Below, one piece after another: positions 20,835 through 32,009 of a DNA stretch of 64,000 nucleotides; within the stretch, counting starts at the first letter, position 1; every line of letters begins with the position of its first letter. The notes under the pieces were generated by a model. That model was not told the origin of the DNA. It ran no database searches and worked only from the letters and a program-made list of their open reading frames with translations. This DNA is from Lumbricus rubellus (Eukaryota > Annelida > Clitellata > Crassiclitellata > Lumbricidae), in NCBI GenBank assembly GCA_945859605.1, contig OX243820.1, positions 34,809,196 to 34,873,195 on the forward strand, read 5' to 3'. The position numbers and the translations under genes are program-made.

Positions 20835-21789
20835 TATGCCCACACACATTATACACAGGGATTTTTTTAACGTGCAGTTGTACACAAAATGTGCAGTTAA
20901 AAATGGATTTGTGCAGTTGTAGAAGCACTTTTGTACAGTTAAAACTAGCAAAATAGGGTCATTGTCCTCAGATTGAAAGTAATTTATCATGGAGGATAGG
21001 AAAGGAAAGAAGGAGTTGTGCAGTTCTAAAAATTCCTTAAAAACAGCCCTGATTATACACCCATAATATAATATATATACACTGCATGTGTCCACGATAA
21101 AGTAGAACTCACAATAAAGTGTCATAAATGTTTAGGATTTGCCTGATATTTTACACACAACAACAGTGGCCATAGTTACACGAGATCCTAAAGCCGATTA
21201 GAAATATTCATGAGTTTGTCAAATTTATGAGCGTTTGAGATGCAGAACCGAAAAATGCAACTTTCCAACATGGAAAAGCTTAAAAGAAGTAAATTTCAGC
21301 TAAATATGGTGTTCAAAATGTCATTTTTGTTCACGAACACAACAATGCATGCACAAAACCACGTGGCACATTTTTATATAATCGTCGCTAATAGGTGTAT
21401 TATAAATAAATTTTTGAACTGATGGATTGAGGGTAGTCTAGATAGGTAAATGTCGTTAATATAAGCAGGGAATTCCAAACCAATGGCAATGGTCTGGACA
21501 TATGTTCCAATACTATACTGCCTAATGTTGGTGCGTAACAATTAATGAATCTCAGCAAACAATTTTATGTAGCCTACTTAATTAAGTCGCAATAAAACTT
21601 TCCTAGATAGTTACTTTCAATAAGTTTCAAGTTTCGCAGTGGGTATTCGCACAGCGCCACCCGATTTTCAAAACACCCAAACATAATGAAATTTTTCTAT
21701 AAAATGTATGTTGTAATCACAGCTTCCTAGCACGGACCTGTCACTGAAACGACCAGAACAAATAAAATCGGTATTAAACCTGCTTTCAT
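16266..21789 (-). CDS. Single-Ig-domain type I membrane protein, complete, 149 residues
   Basis: Three exons join in phase 1 at both junctions, as is usual for Ig-domain exons, giving 450 bases with stop. Residues 1-18 form a signal peptide ending VSVTA, with cleavage before NPVEDV likely. Residues 19-98 form an Ig domain with Cys40, Trp52 and the Tyr76-x-Cys78 pair, plus one N-glycosylation site (NIT, Asn92). A CPVC pair (Cys99, Cys102) lies just before the membrane. About 112-136 is a hydrophobic span (VAAIVVLATIIGIIIIV), followed by KLR and a short tail ending CLPIL. It should sit at the cell surface as a recognition or adhesion protein; ligand and orthologue are unknown. It could be one isoform of a larger gene, because a splice donor follows the stop closely. 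A LINE relic and MITEs fill its introns. Confidence 0.7.
16549..16591 (+). repeat. SINE body fragment
   Basis: gggaccttgagcaagtcctt and cactcacaacagctcagcgc match the body of the SINE at 14331-14547. Head and tail are missing. Confidence 0.6.
16701..16899 (-). mobile_element. tRNA-derived SINE, copy 4
   Basis: Reverse orientation: body caaggacttgctcaaggtcc appears on the plus strand as gactacagcgcagacactgc then ggaatcgaacctggaaccct (box B side) and ccaccgtgcctc (head). The tail differs from copies 1 and 3. Lies in the Ig gene intron between exons 2 and 3. Confidence 0.82.
17040..17910 (+). pseudogene. Decayed LINE reverse transcriptase fragment
   Basis: Conceptual reading in changing frames gives LVKYADDTYF, the catalytic YADD box of a non-LTR reverse transcriptase, then WSERNNLRLN, ILGVTLQHDLSVGPHV and a C-terminal region with LGYLPSGSATVA. 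At least three frame changes are needed. It ends near a short attcaattcaattcc run, probably its 3' tail. It is antisense within the Ig gene intron. Confidence 0.75.
18119..18385 (-). CDS. Ig gene exon 2: Ig domain
   Basis: 267 bases, phase 1 to 1. Contains VTCTADGHPPPTFKW and the DEYMCTATN block that define an Ig fold, then LNITIEVVCPVC. Acceptor ttttgaag, donor TCAG|gtatac. Confidence 0.85.
18465..18789. mobile_element. hAT-like MITE, family C copy 1
   Basis: Termini CATAGGCGTACG and CGTACGCCTATG are perfect inverted repeats, flanked by the perfect 8-bp duplication cacacact. The interior is a threefold repeat of caactttcgggcaaggctgg with acgactaaaaaaa motifs. It lies in the first intron of the Ig gene. 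Confidence 0.9.
19480..19970. repeat. AT-rich low-complexity DNA with imperfect duplication
   Basis: ataataaat runs. The block near 19395-19720 is loosely repeated at 19740-19960 (acagtaagttat, gtaaataatatta, aaacagtaac). Lies in the Ig gene intron. Confidence 0.55.
20186..20605. repeat. Degenerate minisatellite, unit about 60-70 bp
   Basis: Roughly six copies built around tcaatccagcttctatttca then gatctaaaaataccttc. Lies in the Ig gene intron. Confidence 0.75.
20776..20832. repeat. (TA)n microsatellite
   Basis: Perfect dinucleotide run just upstream of a MITE. Confidence 0.97.
20856..21051. mobile_element. hAT-like MITE, family B copy 2
   Basis: Termini CAGGGATTTTTTTAA and CCTTAAAAACAGCCCTG are inverted, with the perfect 8-bp duplication attataca on both sides. 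The interior matches 15883-16143 and the worn copies near 5.9 and 44.8 kb. Lies in the first intron of the Ig gene. Confidence 0.9.
21738..21789 (-). CDS. Ig gene exon 1: signal peptide
   Basis: ATG followed by MKAGLIPILFVLVVSVT, a typical hydrophobic secretion signal. Ends after one base of a codon at ACAG|gtccgt. The phase-1 end matches the Ig exon. A MITE-like repeat starts about 80 bases upstream. Confidence 0.7.
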
Positions 21790-21867
21790 TGTTTTATAGC
21801 GAAAATCCTGATAAATTAACAAATAATTACGTCTACGGTGTCAAATGAGCCGCGTGTCGTCTGCCAC

Positions 21868-22115
21868 CAGGGATGCCACTCTGAATTTTGATTTAAAAAA
21901 TGGTCAGATCCGATCGGAAAAAAGGCTAGAGAAGGCTAGATTGACAATTTCTTTAGAAAATGCATGAATTTTTCCATTTTTTCTGGCTTGAAATTTCTGA
22001 CGACCTCTTTTTAGTCATCCGATTATTAAAATTTGCTCTCTTTTCCTTCCCGATAAAATTTCTGATGACCTAGGCCTATTTTTAAAAAGTTTTTCGCTCC
22101 GAAATTTACAATTTT
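21868..22115. repeat. Family E MITE-like copy, 5' part only
   Basis: CAGGGATGCCACTCTGAATT and gaaggctagattgacaattt match the intact copy at 48342-48762. The other end is not evident. It begins about 80 bases upstream of the Ig gene start codon. Confidence 0.6.
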
Positions 22116-22262
22116 TGGTCCAAATTCACAAAAGACTAAGCGGCTTAGTCTTTACTATATAGGCCTAACCACAAATAGTCTTTACTATAACCACAAAAGT
22201 TAAAGTTTGGGCCTGTCGCCTAACAAGCTTATAAGTAGGCCTATACCAAAGATATTAGAGTC

Positions 22263-22274
22263 TCTCTCTCACTC

Positions 22275-22321
<47 letters not shown>
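22263..22321. repeat. (CA)n microsatellite
   Basis: tctctc followed by a long perfect acac run. Confidence 0.95.
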
Positions 22322-22326
<5 letters not shown>

Positions 22327-22572
22327 CCGGTAGGCTTAGAGCGGCATGCTGTTTACTGGACGGTCTGGACCGCGTTTGTACTCACTCCACATGGCATGCT
22401 GATTGCCGACACTTGCAGCAGCCTCCAACAACTCCCACATTAAGCCATCACAAACACTGGGGGAGGGAGCTAGGGGAGGGCAATGTTGGGGTAGGGTGGG
22501 GAGGGGGATGCGGAGGAGGACGGCTACGCGACCTCTGAACCCAGCCCAAAGCGAAAACCGTCACCTGGTTGT

Positions 22573-22573
<1 letters not shown>

Positions 22574-22603
<30 letters not shown>

Positions 22604-22652
22604 CTTGCATACTCTGCCTGTATATATATATGTATATATATATATATATATT
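22574..22652. repeat. Two (TA)n microsatellites
   Basis: Two tatata runs separated by acatcacttgcatactctgc. Confidence 0.95.
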
Positions 22653-23555
22653 CCGCTTGTTATAATGTATGTATAATGATTGTGTATGTGTGCATTTGAT
22701 GCAGACAGAGTTAATGGATAGTGAGAAAATGAATGTGAGCTGCAGACACTCAGACAGTCCTTCACTCTAGTTCTTAGGTGAGCAGTGAGCTGTATTATAG
22801 TATTCACTTTTTTGAAGTAGAATGTTCGTCGGATCGCTATTATAGTTTAGGTTCACCAGTTGAAACTATCGGCTTTTGGGATAACACTTTAATCAGTAAG
22901 TAAGTTTGTGCTCTTTTTCACAAAATTTTAGTGTCTCTTATTTTCTTTCTTCCACGTTTTTCGTTGATTTCAGCGTGTCCCAGAGTTGTAACGAACTGTT
23001 TTTTTGCAGCCTTGATCAACAATGATCACGTTACTTAAAAACACCTGATAAATAGGCTAATAGGGGCCTACGAACTCACCAAAACTCCTCCTCTCGCTAT
23101 ATCCCCCACGGTTTTTTTTGCGTACTCCAAAGTCCAAACTGAATACATCGCATGCTTTTTCACAGATCCTATCTTGGTTTTTCCACTTCCCCCAACCTCC
23201 CATCATGCCGTTTCAACTCTAAACATCATCCACCCGGACCACCCTACCTAGCCGGCTGACCAACTTACTCTCCGATCGTTTGCTACAGTACTGTATATCG
23301 ACATTGTTTCGATTCAGCACATGCAATTTATTGTAAAATGTGCTGGTTCCTGCTTCCTTACTTTTAAATGTGGGCTCTCCAGAAATTGCGAGATTTGATC
23401 ACGATACGATGTGTTCTAACGGTTCTAGCCTACCTGTAACTACAGATTATAGCTCCTTCGTTCTTTCTTTTAAGGTTCGCGATAGTCATTAGTTTAAAAG
23501 TTGGCCGTTGCAATGAACGAGTAATAGGCTAATAGCTGACCGGTGCCACGATATG

Positions 23556-23905
23556 AAGAGGAGGAAGAAGGAGGATGACGAGGAGGAGGAGGAAAGGAAG
23601 AGGGCAAGGAATGATGAGGAGCACAAAGAGGAGCGACAGAGGAGGAGATAAAAGAAAAGGGGTGGATGAGTAAATGGAGGAGAAGAGAAAGGAAGGAGAG
23701 TGGAAGATGACGAGGAAGAGGAGAGAAACTGTGGAAGGCAGAGTGGGAGGAGAACGTGGAAGAGCATGAGGAAAAATAGGAGGAGCAACAGAAGTGGAGA
23801 TAAGGAAAAGGAGGCGAATGAGGAATGGAGGAGAGGACGGTGAGAGAAGATGAGGAAGATGAGGAGGAAGCTGGAGAACTTTGAGAAAACAGAATGATGA
23901 TTAGG
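23556..23905. repeat. Polypurine tract (GGA/GAA rich)
   Basis: About 350 bases of nearly pure purine on the plus strand. The long Ser/Leu-rich frames on the minus strand are artefacts of it. Confidence 0.9.
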
Positions 23906-24473
23906 AGGAGAAACATTCACCCGAAAATGACTGTGGACTTCGGCCTACGCCAGTTGATCCCCCACCTCAGGGCCTAACCATTAATTGACTCTCTCCCGAC
24001 CTTCCATTGACCCCTCGTCCACGTCTAGTCATGAAGTCATTAGCATTGTTTACGCTGTGTGTAATTAAAGCCACCGGTGGTTCTGTAGGTGTGTACGCGA
24101 GGAAGTCGGTGGTTGATGCTGCTGGAGAGAGAGACTATCCTGCACAGTCTTATCCCGTCTCCATTGACAACGGGCCGTAAGGAAGATGACGGATGACTGA
24201 GGGAGAACTCCTCCCCGAGATAGTTAGGAGAGGTGGCCAGGGAGGCAGAAGGAGTCATGGACCCCCGTGGTGGAAGGGGTCGAGGGGTGGTTTCCGCCTG
24301 CAGGGCATGGTGGGCGAACAGGGCTGTCAAGTGGACGATTACGGTAAGTTATCTGAATTTTTGCTTATAACTGTTGTGAATCAGATTATTACGTATTCCA
24401 GAGATGCCAATTATTGGGGTACTTACTACTTAGTCACCCCAAGGAAACGCCCAAGCCCGCCCACCATTATATA

Positions 24474-25681
24474 GGGTGTCTCGATAGGTCGTGAACGATT
24501 TTGAATGCAGATAAATATATGTTATACACAATATAATGTGAAAAGTTTTATACTGGCGGATAGGTTATTCAAATGAAAATGTTAATATAAAAAAATTAGA
24601 TCACTATCTCACTTAATAAAATTGTAGCACCAATTTCCGTGACGTCATCAAATTCGGGCCAAATAAACGTCAAATTAAGCCGCAAACATTATTGTACGAC
24701 CGTCATTGTTAATCCACGCATAATTAATTAATACAAATTATCATTTAGTATTTAATTAATGTTTCCTTTACTCTTTATTACAGCATCAAGTCGATTAGTC
24801 ATCGAGCCAAATAGTTTTTTCAGAGTTGTCAGACAGTCTGAGGTAGGCCTCTCGATGTCCATGCCTTACGTAGCCGACGTTTTAAGGTGTTCAGTGTCTG
24901 GGGTTCGAGTCCGGCATAAACATTTGGATTAACAAACCTCATATCATTCCAAACAAAACTTCAGTCACTTCGACGTATTACATCAATGAGGTACAGAAGA
25001 AAGAGGTCAAACCCGCATTCCAGCGAAGTGGAGTAGCCTATGCGCTCAGTTCACAGCCACAAAAATGTTTCGTAATAACGGCGAAGGATTATTTCAACAA
25101 AACGGTGCACGTGCACACACAGCAAAGGACTCAGTCGAATGGTTGAACAAGAATATCAATGGATAGCCTACATCTCACCGAGGGACTGGCCGCCTAATTC
25201 GCCGGATTTGTCACCAATGGAAAATGTTTGGGGTATTATGGCGGCAACTGTTTATGCCGACACCGAACCCCAAACGACCTTAAAACGTCGGTTTTGTAAG
25301 GCATGGACATCAATAGGCCTACCTCTGACAACTCTGAAAAATCTATTTGCTCGATGACTAGTCGACTTGAGGCTGTAATAAGTAGTAAAGGAAACATTAT
25401 TAAATACTAAATGATAATTTGTATTAACTAATTATGTGTGGATTAACAATGATGGTCGTACAATAATGTTTGCAGCTTAATTTAACGTTTATTTGGCCCG
25501 AATTTGATGACGTCACGGAAATTGGCGCTACAATTTTATTAAGTGAGATAGTGATCTACTTTTTTTATATTAACATTTTCATTTGAATAACCTATCCGCC
25601 AGTATAAAACTTTCCACATTATATTGTGTATAACACATATTTTTCTGCATTCAAAATCGTTCACGACCTATCGAGACACCC
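24474..25681. mobile_element. Tc1/mariner-like element with long inverted repeats
   Basis: GGGTGTCTCGATAGGTCGTG at the left end is exactly mirrored at the right, and the inverted similarity extends roughly 300 bases inward. TA dinucleotides flank both ends. The centre holds a damaged 3' part of a transposase. Too short and too broken to be autonomous. Confidence 0.9.
25064..25357 (+). pseudogene. Truncated Tc1/mariner transposase (C-terminal part)
   Basis: One frame gives FQQNGARAHTAKDSVEWLN, matching the second catalytic block, but Asn replaces the catalytic Asp. A frame change then leads to WPPNSPDLSPMENVW, the third block with its acidic Glu. The N-terminal DNA-binding region and first catalytic Asp are missing. 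A DDE transposase relic, certainly inactive. Confidence 0.85.
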
Positions 25682-25694
25682 TATAATTATACTG

Positions 25695-25780
25695 CTCTGT
25701 CTGTGTCTGTCTGTGTCTGTCTGTGTCTGTCTGTCTGCCTCTGTCTGTAGCCTATGTCTGTCTCTGTCTCTCACCCACGC
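25695..25780. repeat. CTGT-rich simple repeat
   Basis: Imperfect ctgtctgtgtctgt run immediately outside the mariner-like element. Confidence 0.85.
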
Positions 25781-25994
25781 ATCCCCCCACACACATACAC
25801 ACAGAGTAATATATTTTTATGTCATAACGTCTTTGAAGTCCATTAGCATCGTGAAGTTGTTATGGGATTGGCGCCGTTGTTGGCTGTCAGCTTCCTGTTT
25901 GTTTTTGTATTTGCATTCCTTCAAACTCTTCATGCAACTTGTACCATGCGTGGATCATATGTGTGAAATCCAGATTAATGGATTCATCATACAA

Positions 25995-26169
25995 ACGCAC
26001 ACAAGCACACATAGCACACAAGAACACGTATTCACACATACAACTTGATACAAGGGCTCATAAGCATGCATTCACACTTAAAAAATACGAAAGAACACAC
26101 TCACACACATATATCCTATATTCTCACTTGTGTGCAAAGACAGCATGGGCACAATCACACTCAGAAATG

Positions 26170-26200
<31 letters not shown>
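25995..26200. repeat. CA-rich stretch ending in (AC)n
   Basis: Loose cacaca/acacac context with a pure run near 26168-26200. Confidence 0.8.
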
Positions 26201-26639
26201 CCCCAACCTCCCACACCGTCTAAACTCTAAACATCATAAATCACAGGCGTCTGTCTAACTCTTCATCTGACTCTTTAGTATCTTGACCCCCTATCGTCTG
26301 TTTTCTTTGAACGCCTGTGAATAAGCTTGTTCTTTCGAATTGGTTTTTCTGGACCCTTTAACGTTTCCGAGTTTACGATTAGGCCTACGATTACACACAC
26401 AATGTCACACATGTGTACATTCAAAATAAATAACAAGGGCCATCTTTCACACAAGGATAGACTGAGAGTAGAGTTACTATGAAAAAAGCAGACATCGAAA
26501 GCAGATAGCTGATAGCACCAGGCAGGCGGTCACAGAGTTAAGCACTAACACCTGGAGTTACTCGTAGATAACGGTAATATCTTATAAGATGTTCTGCGCC
26601 AATTCCAAGATGCAACCCGTCAGCCTCCCTGGGATAGCT

Positions 26640-26814
26640 TATCTCCTCTTCCCTTTCCACAGCCCTCTTCCTGCCTCTCTCTCTGTCTCTCTTTGTCTGT
26701 CTGTCTGTCTGTCTGTCACTCTCTCAATTTCTCTCTCTCTCCCTCTGTCTCTCTTTCTCTCAGTCTGCCTCCTGCCTCTGTCTACCTCAGTCTGTCTTTA
26801 TCTGTCTGTCTGTC

Positions 26815-26859
<45 letters not shown>

Positions 26860-26890
26860 GTGTCTGTCTGTTTCGAACTCCCTCTGTCTC
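26640..26890. repeat. Polypyrimidine and (CTGT)n tract
   Basis: ctctgtctct grading into a perfect (tctg)n run near 26800-26870. Confidence 0.92.
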
Positions 26891-27629
26891 ACTCCATGTA
26901 GCTTACTGGAACAACTGTTTACGTTTAAGACATAAGGAGCTCTACACGGCGGAAATGAGTTCTTATGGGAACAAGATATCGAGAATGACCTTGCTTTGAC
27001 CTCTTGGCATAACCTCTTTACTTTGCCCAGTTGGTGTTGAGAAAGCAAAACCATGAAGTACGGATGCATGGGCAATGGCAGTACGTATAGGACATGTACA
27101 ATGTACATGTGTTGGTCCTGAGCGCCGACCATATAGGTGCAGCACTGCGAGTGGCTCCATATAAATTGACAGATACCATGCAATACTACGCAATAGACTG
27201 CTATTCTAGTAGTATATTCATTGATGCACACACCTACATATATTTTCTTTTATTGATAATTAAATCTTATAGTCCACGATTAGGCCTATATAGCGTTATA
27301 ATAATTATATTATATTAGGCCTATAATTTACCCTAATCAGAGAACAGAAGCAACCTACACTGTAGGACCTGTAGGTGTATTATAGGTCTAGGTCTGTTAC
27401 TGTTTCACTATGGCTGCGTTGTGTCCAGTCTTTCACGCACAAATCCAAGCATTGTAGATTCTGCAAATCGGCCTATAATTATAGTCTGCCTGTCTGTAGT
27501 GGTGGTGGTTGTTGACAGAATTGATCTGGGTAATGTTCTGTGCCCCTCCGAAAGATTTCTTATCGCCACCGAGTTCTTGCGTGCCTCGATATACATACAC
27601 ATAATTATAGGCCTACATGAATATACATA

Positions 27630-27655
27630 TATAATTATATATATATATATATATC
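27630..27655. repeat. (TA)n microsatellite
   Basis: Short perfect atat run. Confidence 0.9.
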
Positions 27656-28157
27656 CACCGAGCTCAATGACCCACAAAACGTGTGTGCTACACACTTTAG
27701 GGTGATCTGTAGGCGTCTAAACAGCTCACCCAGCAAAATGGCTAAAATTAATGCTACGCGTAGCTGTCTGCTGTTGTTGCTCAGGGACTCTTTCTCGCTA
27801 TCGCACAATGCTGGCTATTCGTGAAAATAATTATTGTGTGTACGACGTACGTCTATTCCACTCTCAACCATAGGTGTCGCCCCACTTCAAATTCCGTGTT
27901 TTATAATATAACTGAAGGTCATGTTTTGACTCTCCAAATGCAATTATTATTCACTCCGCAAACGTAGCCTAATTATTCGTCAATCTGTCTTCGTAAATAT
28001 AGGTTAATTGAATGCTTATGCAAACAAGATGGGAAATTTCCTGAATCCCCATTATCGTCCAAAAAATTATGAGGACACGACCGAATGCATCGAGTACCGT
28101 ATGCTTAATTGAGTTCCCAATCCTGTGTAGAAACAGAACTTGGTTGCTATTGTATAT

Positions 28158-28508
28158 GCCTGTGGTTCCCAACCATTTTTGACTTTAGGGCCACTTTTTC
28201 TAAGTTGGTGGACACGAGAGCCACTGTTTCGTATTTGAAGCACATTAGGAGTCACAATGCTAAAATTTAGTTAGCTAAAGGCATATAAAATAATAGCCTA
28301 TAAGCTTAATTATTGAATCAAAATGGTATGTTTTATGCCATTTATATAGACGTCAAAATAAAATAATTTGTAGGTAATAATAGAAAATAATTGTGTTCTA
28401 TCTCGTACAAATTGTCAATTTATGTATATATATATATATATATATATGTTAATTCTTTGAGAGATGAGGGTCATTTTTAGCCCGCGGACCACGGGTTAGG
28501 AACTACAG
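28158..28508. mobile_element. Worn hAT-like MITE (GGTTCCCAACC type)
   Basis: ctgtggttcccaaccatttt at one end and ggaccacgggttaggaacta at the other form an imperfect inverted repeat of a type seen in many animal hAT MITEs. No clear 8-bp duplication. It contains a (ta)n run. Confidence 0.55.
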
Positions 28509-29137
28509 CTAGCTGCACCTACACATTATGCACGTTCAATCTTCATATTTATATATATGAAGATGAACAATGAAAAGGTGGTGTGCAATCTTGAATTTTA
28601 AGTTGGTCTTATTGACCTACTGGGCTCTCAACGGTGTGAGACATTATTTTTTAAGGTGTCTTTTCGGTAGTATCTGTCATACGAACGATTGAGAGTTCGA
28701 GCCTGCTACTCAAACTCCGTGTATATGCGACCCTGGACTAATTGCTTGTATACTATAGACCCAAGGGATTCTCTACAGTCGGATACGGTTTAGCGGATTG
28801 ATCGGAGTGTAAGGTGGAGGGTATACGGGTGTTGAAGCCTCACAAAGCACACTACAGTATTCATCATGCAATAGCTGAGTAGCCAATTGCCGTGTTAAGT
28901 GTTGCTAATTAGAAATAAAAGTGTTATTCTGTGTTTGCTCTCAGCCCCCCTTCGGGCGTTTGTAGTGGTTGGTCCCTCCATTTTTAATGACCTTCCACCC
29001 CCCACTACGGATTATAAACTAGCCTAATGACTAGTTTTTCTCCCACTGCGGACTAAACTAGGCTAATAACTAGTTTTCCCCGATCAGTCTCTCGTTCTTT
29101 AGAAACCTTTCTTTTGCGGCGTTCTGCCCCCGAATTT

Positions 29138-29215
29138 TTCGTGCTTAGAGCACCTCTGAATGGTCATTCTGCGAGAGGCATTACATAAATGTAAAGATAC
29201 AAATACAACATAGAT
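29138..29215. repeat. SINE-like 3' tail
   Basis: gagcacctctgaatggtcat and gcgagaggcattacataaat match the tail at 10005-10070. Confidence 0.5.
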
Positions 29216-29954
29216 ACATTTGCAATACATTATAATTATTTAATGCACAAAATACTCAAAAAGTAGGCCTATGCCTTGCCTGGTATATTTAAAATACACC
29301 CAATCACTGTTCATAAGCTAACACACCTTTTTATAAGGTTTCTTGAGGACTATAATTAGATGTATTAAGACTTCCTTTCAAGTCCGTCGATTCTTCGATT
29401 ATTATTGTTCGTATGTAGGTCTACAGTTATGTTCGTATATAATGTATATTATAATTAATAATTAATTAATTATAGGCCTATATATAAGAAATAATATTAT
29501 ACACATAATATTTTATATTTTTATATAGGTTATATTATGCATGCTTGTATTTACTATTTGCGTTTGCGTATTATAATTTATGAATCGAATGGGTGGATGA
29601 TTAATTTGTGTGTACATTTCATGACCTAATATTATGTATGTATACGTTTGTATTTTCATGTGTTTGCACGATGGTTTGTGCAATGTGCATACCTATTATA
29701 AGCGTGTTTCCATCACAACATTCCTCTCACAGCATTCCGCTGTGGTCTCCATGGCAGCTATAGTTAATGACTGGCTGAGATGAAGGGCTAATTGGTGCGA
29801 CCAAGTTGACCCTGGTCGATGATGGGTGGGTAGGGGGTGCGGGAGGGGGGTTGGTTGATGGCGGGGGCGAGTGCTGACCGATACGCAATTTCTCAGAAAT
29901 GTGAGGCATTTTAGCAGCTGCTGCTGCCCCGCCTAAATTAAGCCACAGTTTCTG

Positions 29955-30200
29955 GAGGGCGGGTGGAGGGGTGAGAAGGAGTAGGAGGAGGAGGAGGAGG
30001 AGGAGGAGGAGGAGGAGAAGAAGAAGAAGAGGAGGATGAAGAGGAGAAGATGAGGAGGGAAGAGGAGGAGGACCAGGAGCAGGATGAGAAGCAGGAAGAG
30101 AAGAAGTATAGCAGGAGGATGGAGAGAGGAGGAGAAAGAGGAAGCGGAGAAAGAGTATGACGTGAAGAAAGAGGAAAAGGTGAAGAAGGAGGATGGATTG
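29955..30200. repeat. Polypurine tract (GGA/GAAGA)
   Basis: gaggaggagg runs followed by mixed purine sequence. Confidence 0.9.
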
Positions 30201-30754
30201 AAGGATTGAGCGGAATGGGGAAGTTTACGTTGTGGGTTTGTTTAGGATGAGGAAGTGAATCTGTGAAAAACTACAGGGTAGCCAATTGGGGTATGGAAGG
30301 AATTGCATAGGAAGGAGAAAGATGAGGATAGAGGAGGGTGTGGCGAACAGTGCTTCAATTCCAAATTTTCATAAATCCCAAGATCCAACAACAGAAATGC
30401 CATGATTGTACCGAAAATCCAACGTCAGTGAAAAAAAGTTGTGCTGAATTATAAAAAGTGGAACAAATCGTGAGTGGAAATAAGTAGTGGGAGGAAACAA
30501 CCGGGGAAATGAGTTGTAGGAATAGGAGGAGGAATGCCAATGGCCATTACTGTCAGCAGACGGTCATGTGGTGCTGACGTGTGGTCTGAGAGCTCAGAGC
30601 GATAACAGGTTGCAAAAACAAAAATTCATCTTCGCCTTTGTACGCCTTCCCGCGTGTGTACGTATACATGTACGTGCCATTGTCAGCCTGTATGTCTTTG
30701 AGGGTTTCTTTCTGGAATGTCTTTCTTCTATAAGCTTACCTGCGTGCTGGTCTG

Positions 30755-30782
30755 TGTGTGTGTGTGTGTGTTTTTGTGTGTG

Positions 30783-30816
<34 letters not shown>
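30755..30816. repeat. (TG)n microsatellite
   Basis: Nearly pure gtgt run just outside the LTR element. Confidence 0.93.
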
Positions 30817-30818
<2 letters not shown>

Positions 30819-30843
30819 TTATCCATCTATCTCTGAATATCTG

Positions 30844-31846
30844 TGTCGTATCCCGTGTAAAGGGCACTTTATTATCCTAGTGGTTAATCGGTTGGGTTTA
30901 ACTTACTCAAGAAATTCTTCCAAATTCAACAAACTCCCAGTTCTTATGAAATATATATAATATAAAGTTATTCAATATCATTCATATGCACAAACAAATA
31001 ACAATCCTATTTACCTAGTGTGGCGAGTTACTTAGGAAATATTATATTTGCGCTTATCTGTCGAGTTGTTTGAACTCGAATGTCTTCGGCTCTCTCCGTC
31101 GTCCAATCGTCGCAGTCAAGAATGTTGATCAGACGGTTGAAATGCAGTCATGGAAGCAACCACACCAATCGCCTTACTCGTATCTTGCCGTGAATCAGTT
31201 GCACACAAGATGAATCGTCGCATTCACCTCACAGCTCTTCTCCAGTTGACCAAACGTCCCTCGTACTTCACACGCCGAATCAGCTGTTCGCTAGCCGATT
31301 CAAATTACACGACTCTTCAGACTGTTGCCTAAGAGTTCGTCTTCTTCGCAAGTGTCTCACACTTCACACGATGATTATTATGCACTAACGCAAATTTCTC
31401 ATTTAAATTGCGTTGCACTTAATGCACAATACTTTGAACTATCGGTTGATCGTCCGAACAGTTCAATTACCTTCGTCTCTACTCTGAAAATCACAACTTT
31501 GGATTGATCACCTCAGCGAAACAACCACCATTTCCAGATATACCTGTAGAGAGTCAAAAGCTTAACGTCCACTTCGCTGACGTCATTTTTAACTCGTCAC
31601 GTCATTCGCTTCCAGTCTGCACCAATCACGAATAGGATTAGCGTCCTTTGTTGTCATGGTAATCTTGACCACTCGTTATTACGCTTAGCTGCAGTCATTG
31701 GTTTTATGTATTAATATTTTATATGTTGCCACACATATTACCTAAACTCGCCAATTAAATTGCCTAGCTTAACTTCTACCTATAATTAATAATTATACAT
31801 GCATAGCAAGTGTTTAATTTGATAATCATTTAATATAACCACGACA
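30844..31846 (-). repeat. 3' LTR of the Gmr1-like element
   Basis: Differs from the other LTR by only two substitutions that I could find (ccaattaaattgcc against ccatttaaattgtc), which implies a recent insertion. Confidence 0.95.
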
Positions 31847-32009
31847 AATACCCTTTCTTCAAAAGTCTGTACACAGGCTTTATCAACTTATCTAATTATC
31901 AAATTACAATAACTGCTTATGCCTATGCTTATACTACTTTACACAACATCACAACCTAACACAACTACTTCTTATCTACCTATAGTATCACCATTGATTT
32001 ACTTAAATC

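Larger units (their letters stand above)
22116..24473. other. Intergenic DNA with simple repeats
   Basis: Apart from the listed repeats, a GC-rich purine stretch (about 22445-22530) and a G-rich stretch (24190-24350) stand out. The latter has an exon-like segment I could not assign. Confidence 0.5.
25682..30843. other. Intergenic DNA, no gene supported
   Basis: Simple repeats, a worn MITE and SINE-like pieces only. Open frames here coincide with ca, ctgt or purine tracts. Motif taggccta recurs (for example 27288, 27321, 27608, 29475). Confidence 0.5.

Noticed and set aside
23489..23920. Ser/Leu-rich open frames of about 140 codons on the minus strand
   Set aside because: Translation of a polypurine tract; no start context, splice sites or domain.
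24303..24351. Exon-like segment (gcctgcag acceptor, GMVGEQGCQVDDY, donor gtaagt) on the plus strand
   Set aside because: No partner exon or recognisable domain, and its phase does not fit the first NOX4 exon seen.
28630..28900. Possible second SINE head (gagttcgagcctgctac)
   Set aside because: Only a box B-like string; no box A at the right distance and no second copy in the window.
31150..31507. Two short open frames repeated identically at 41006-41363
   Set aside because: They lie in the two LTRs on the strand opposite to transcription of the element.
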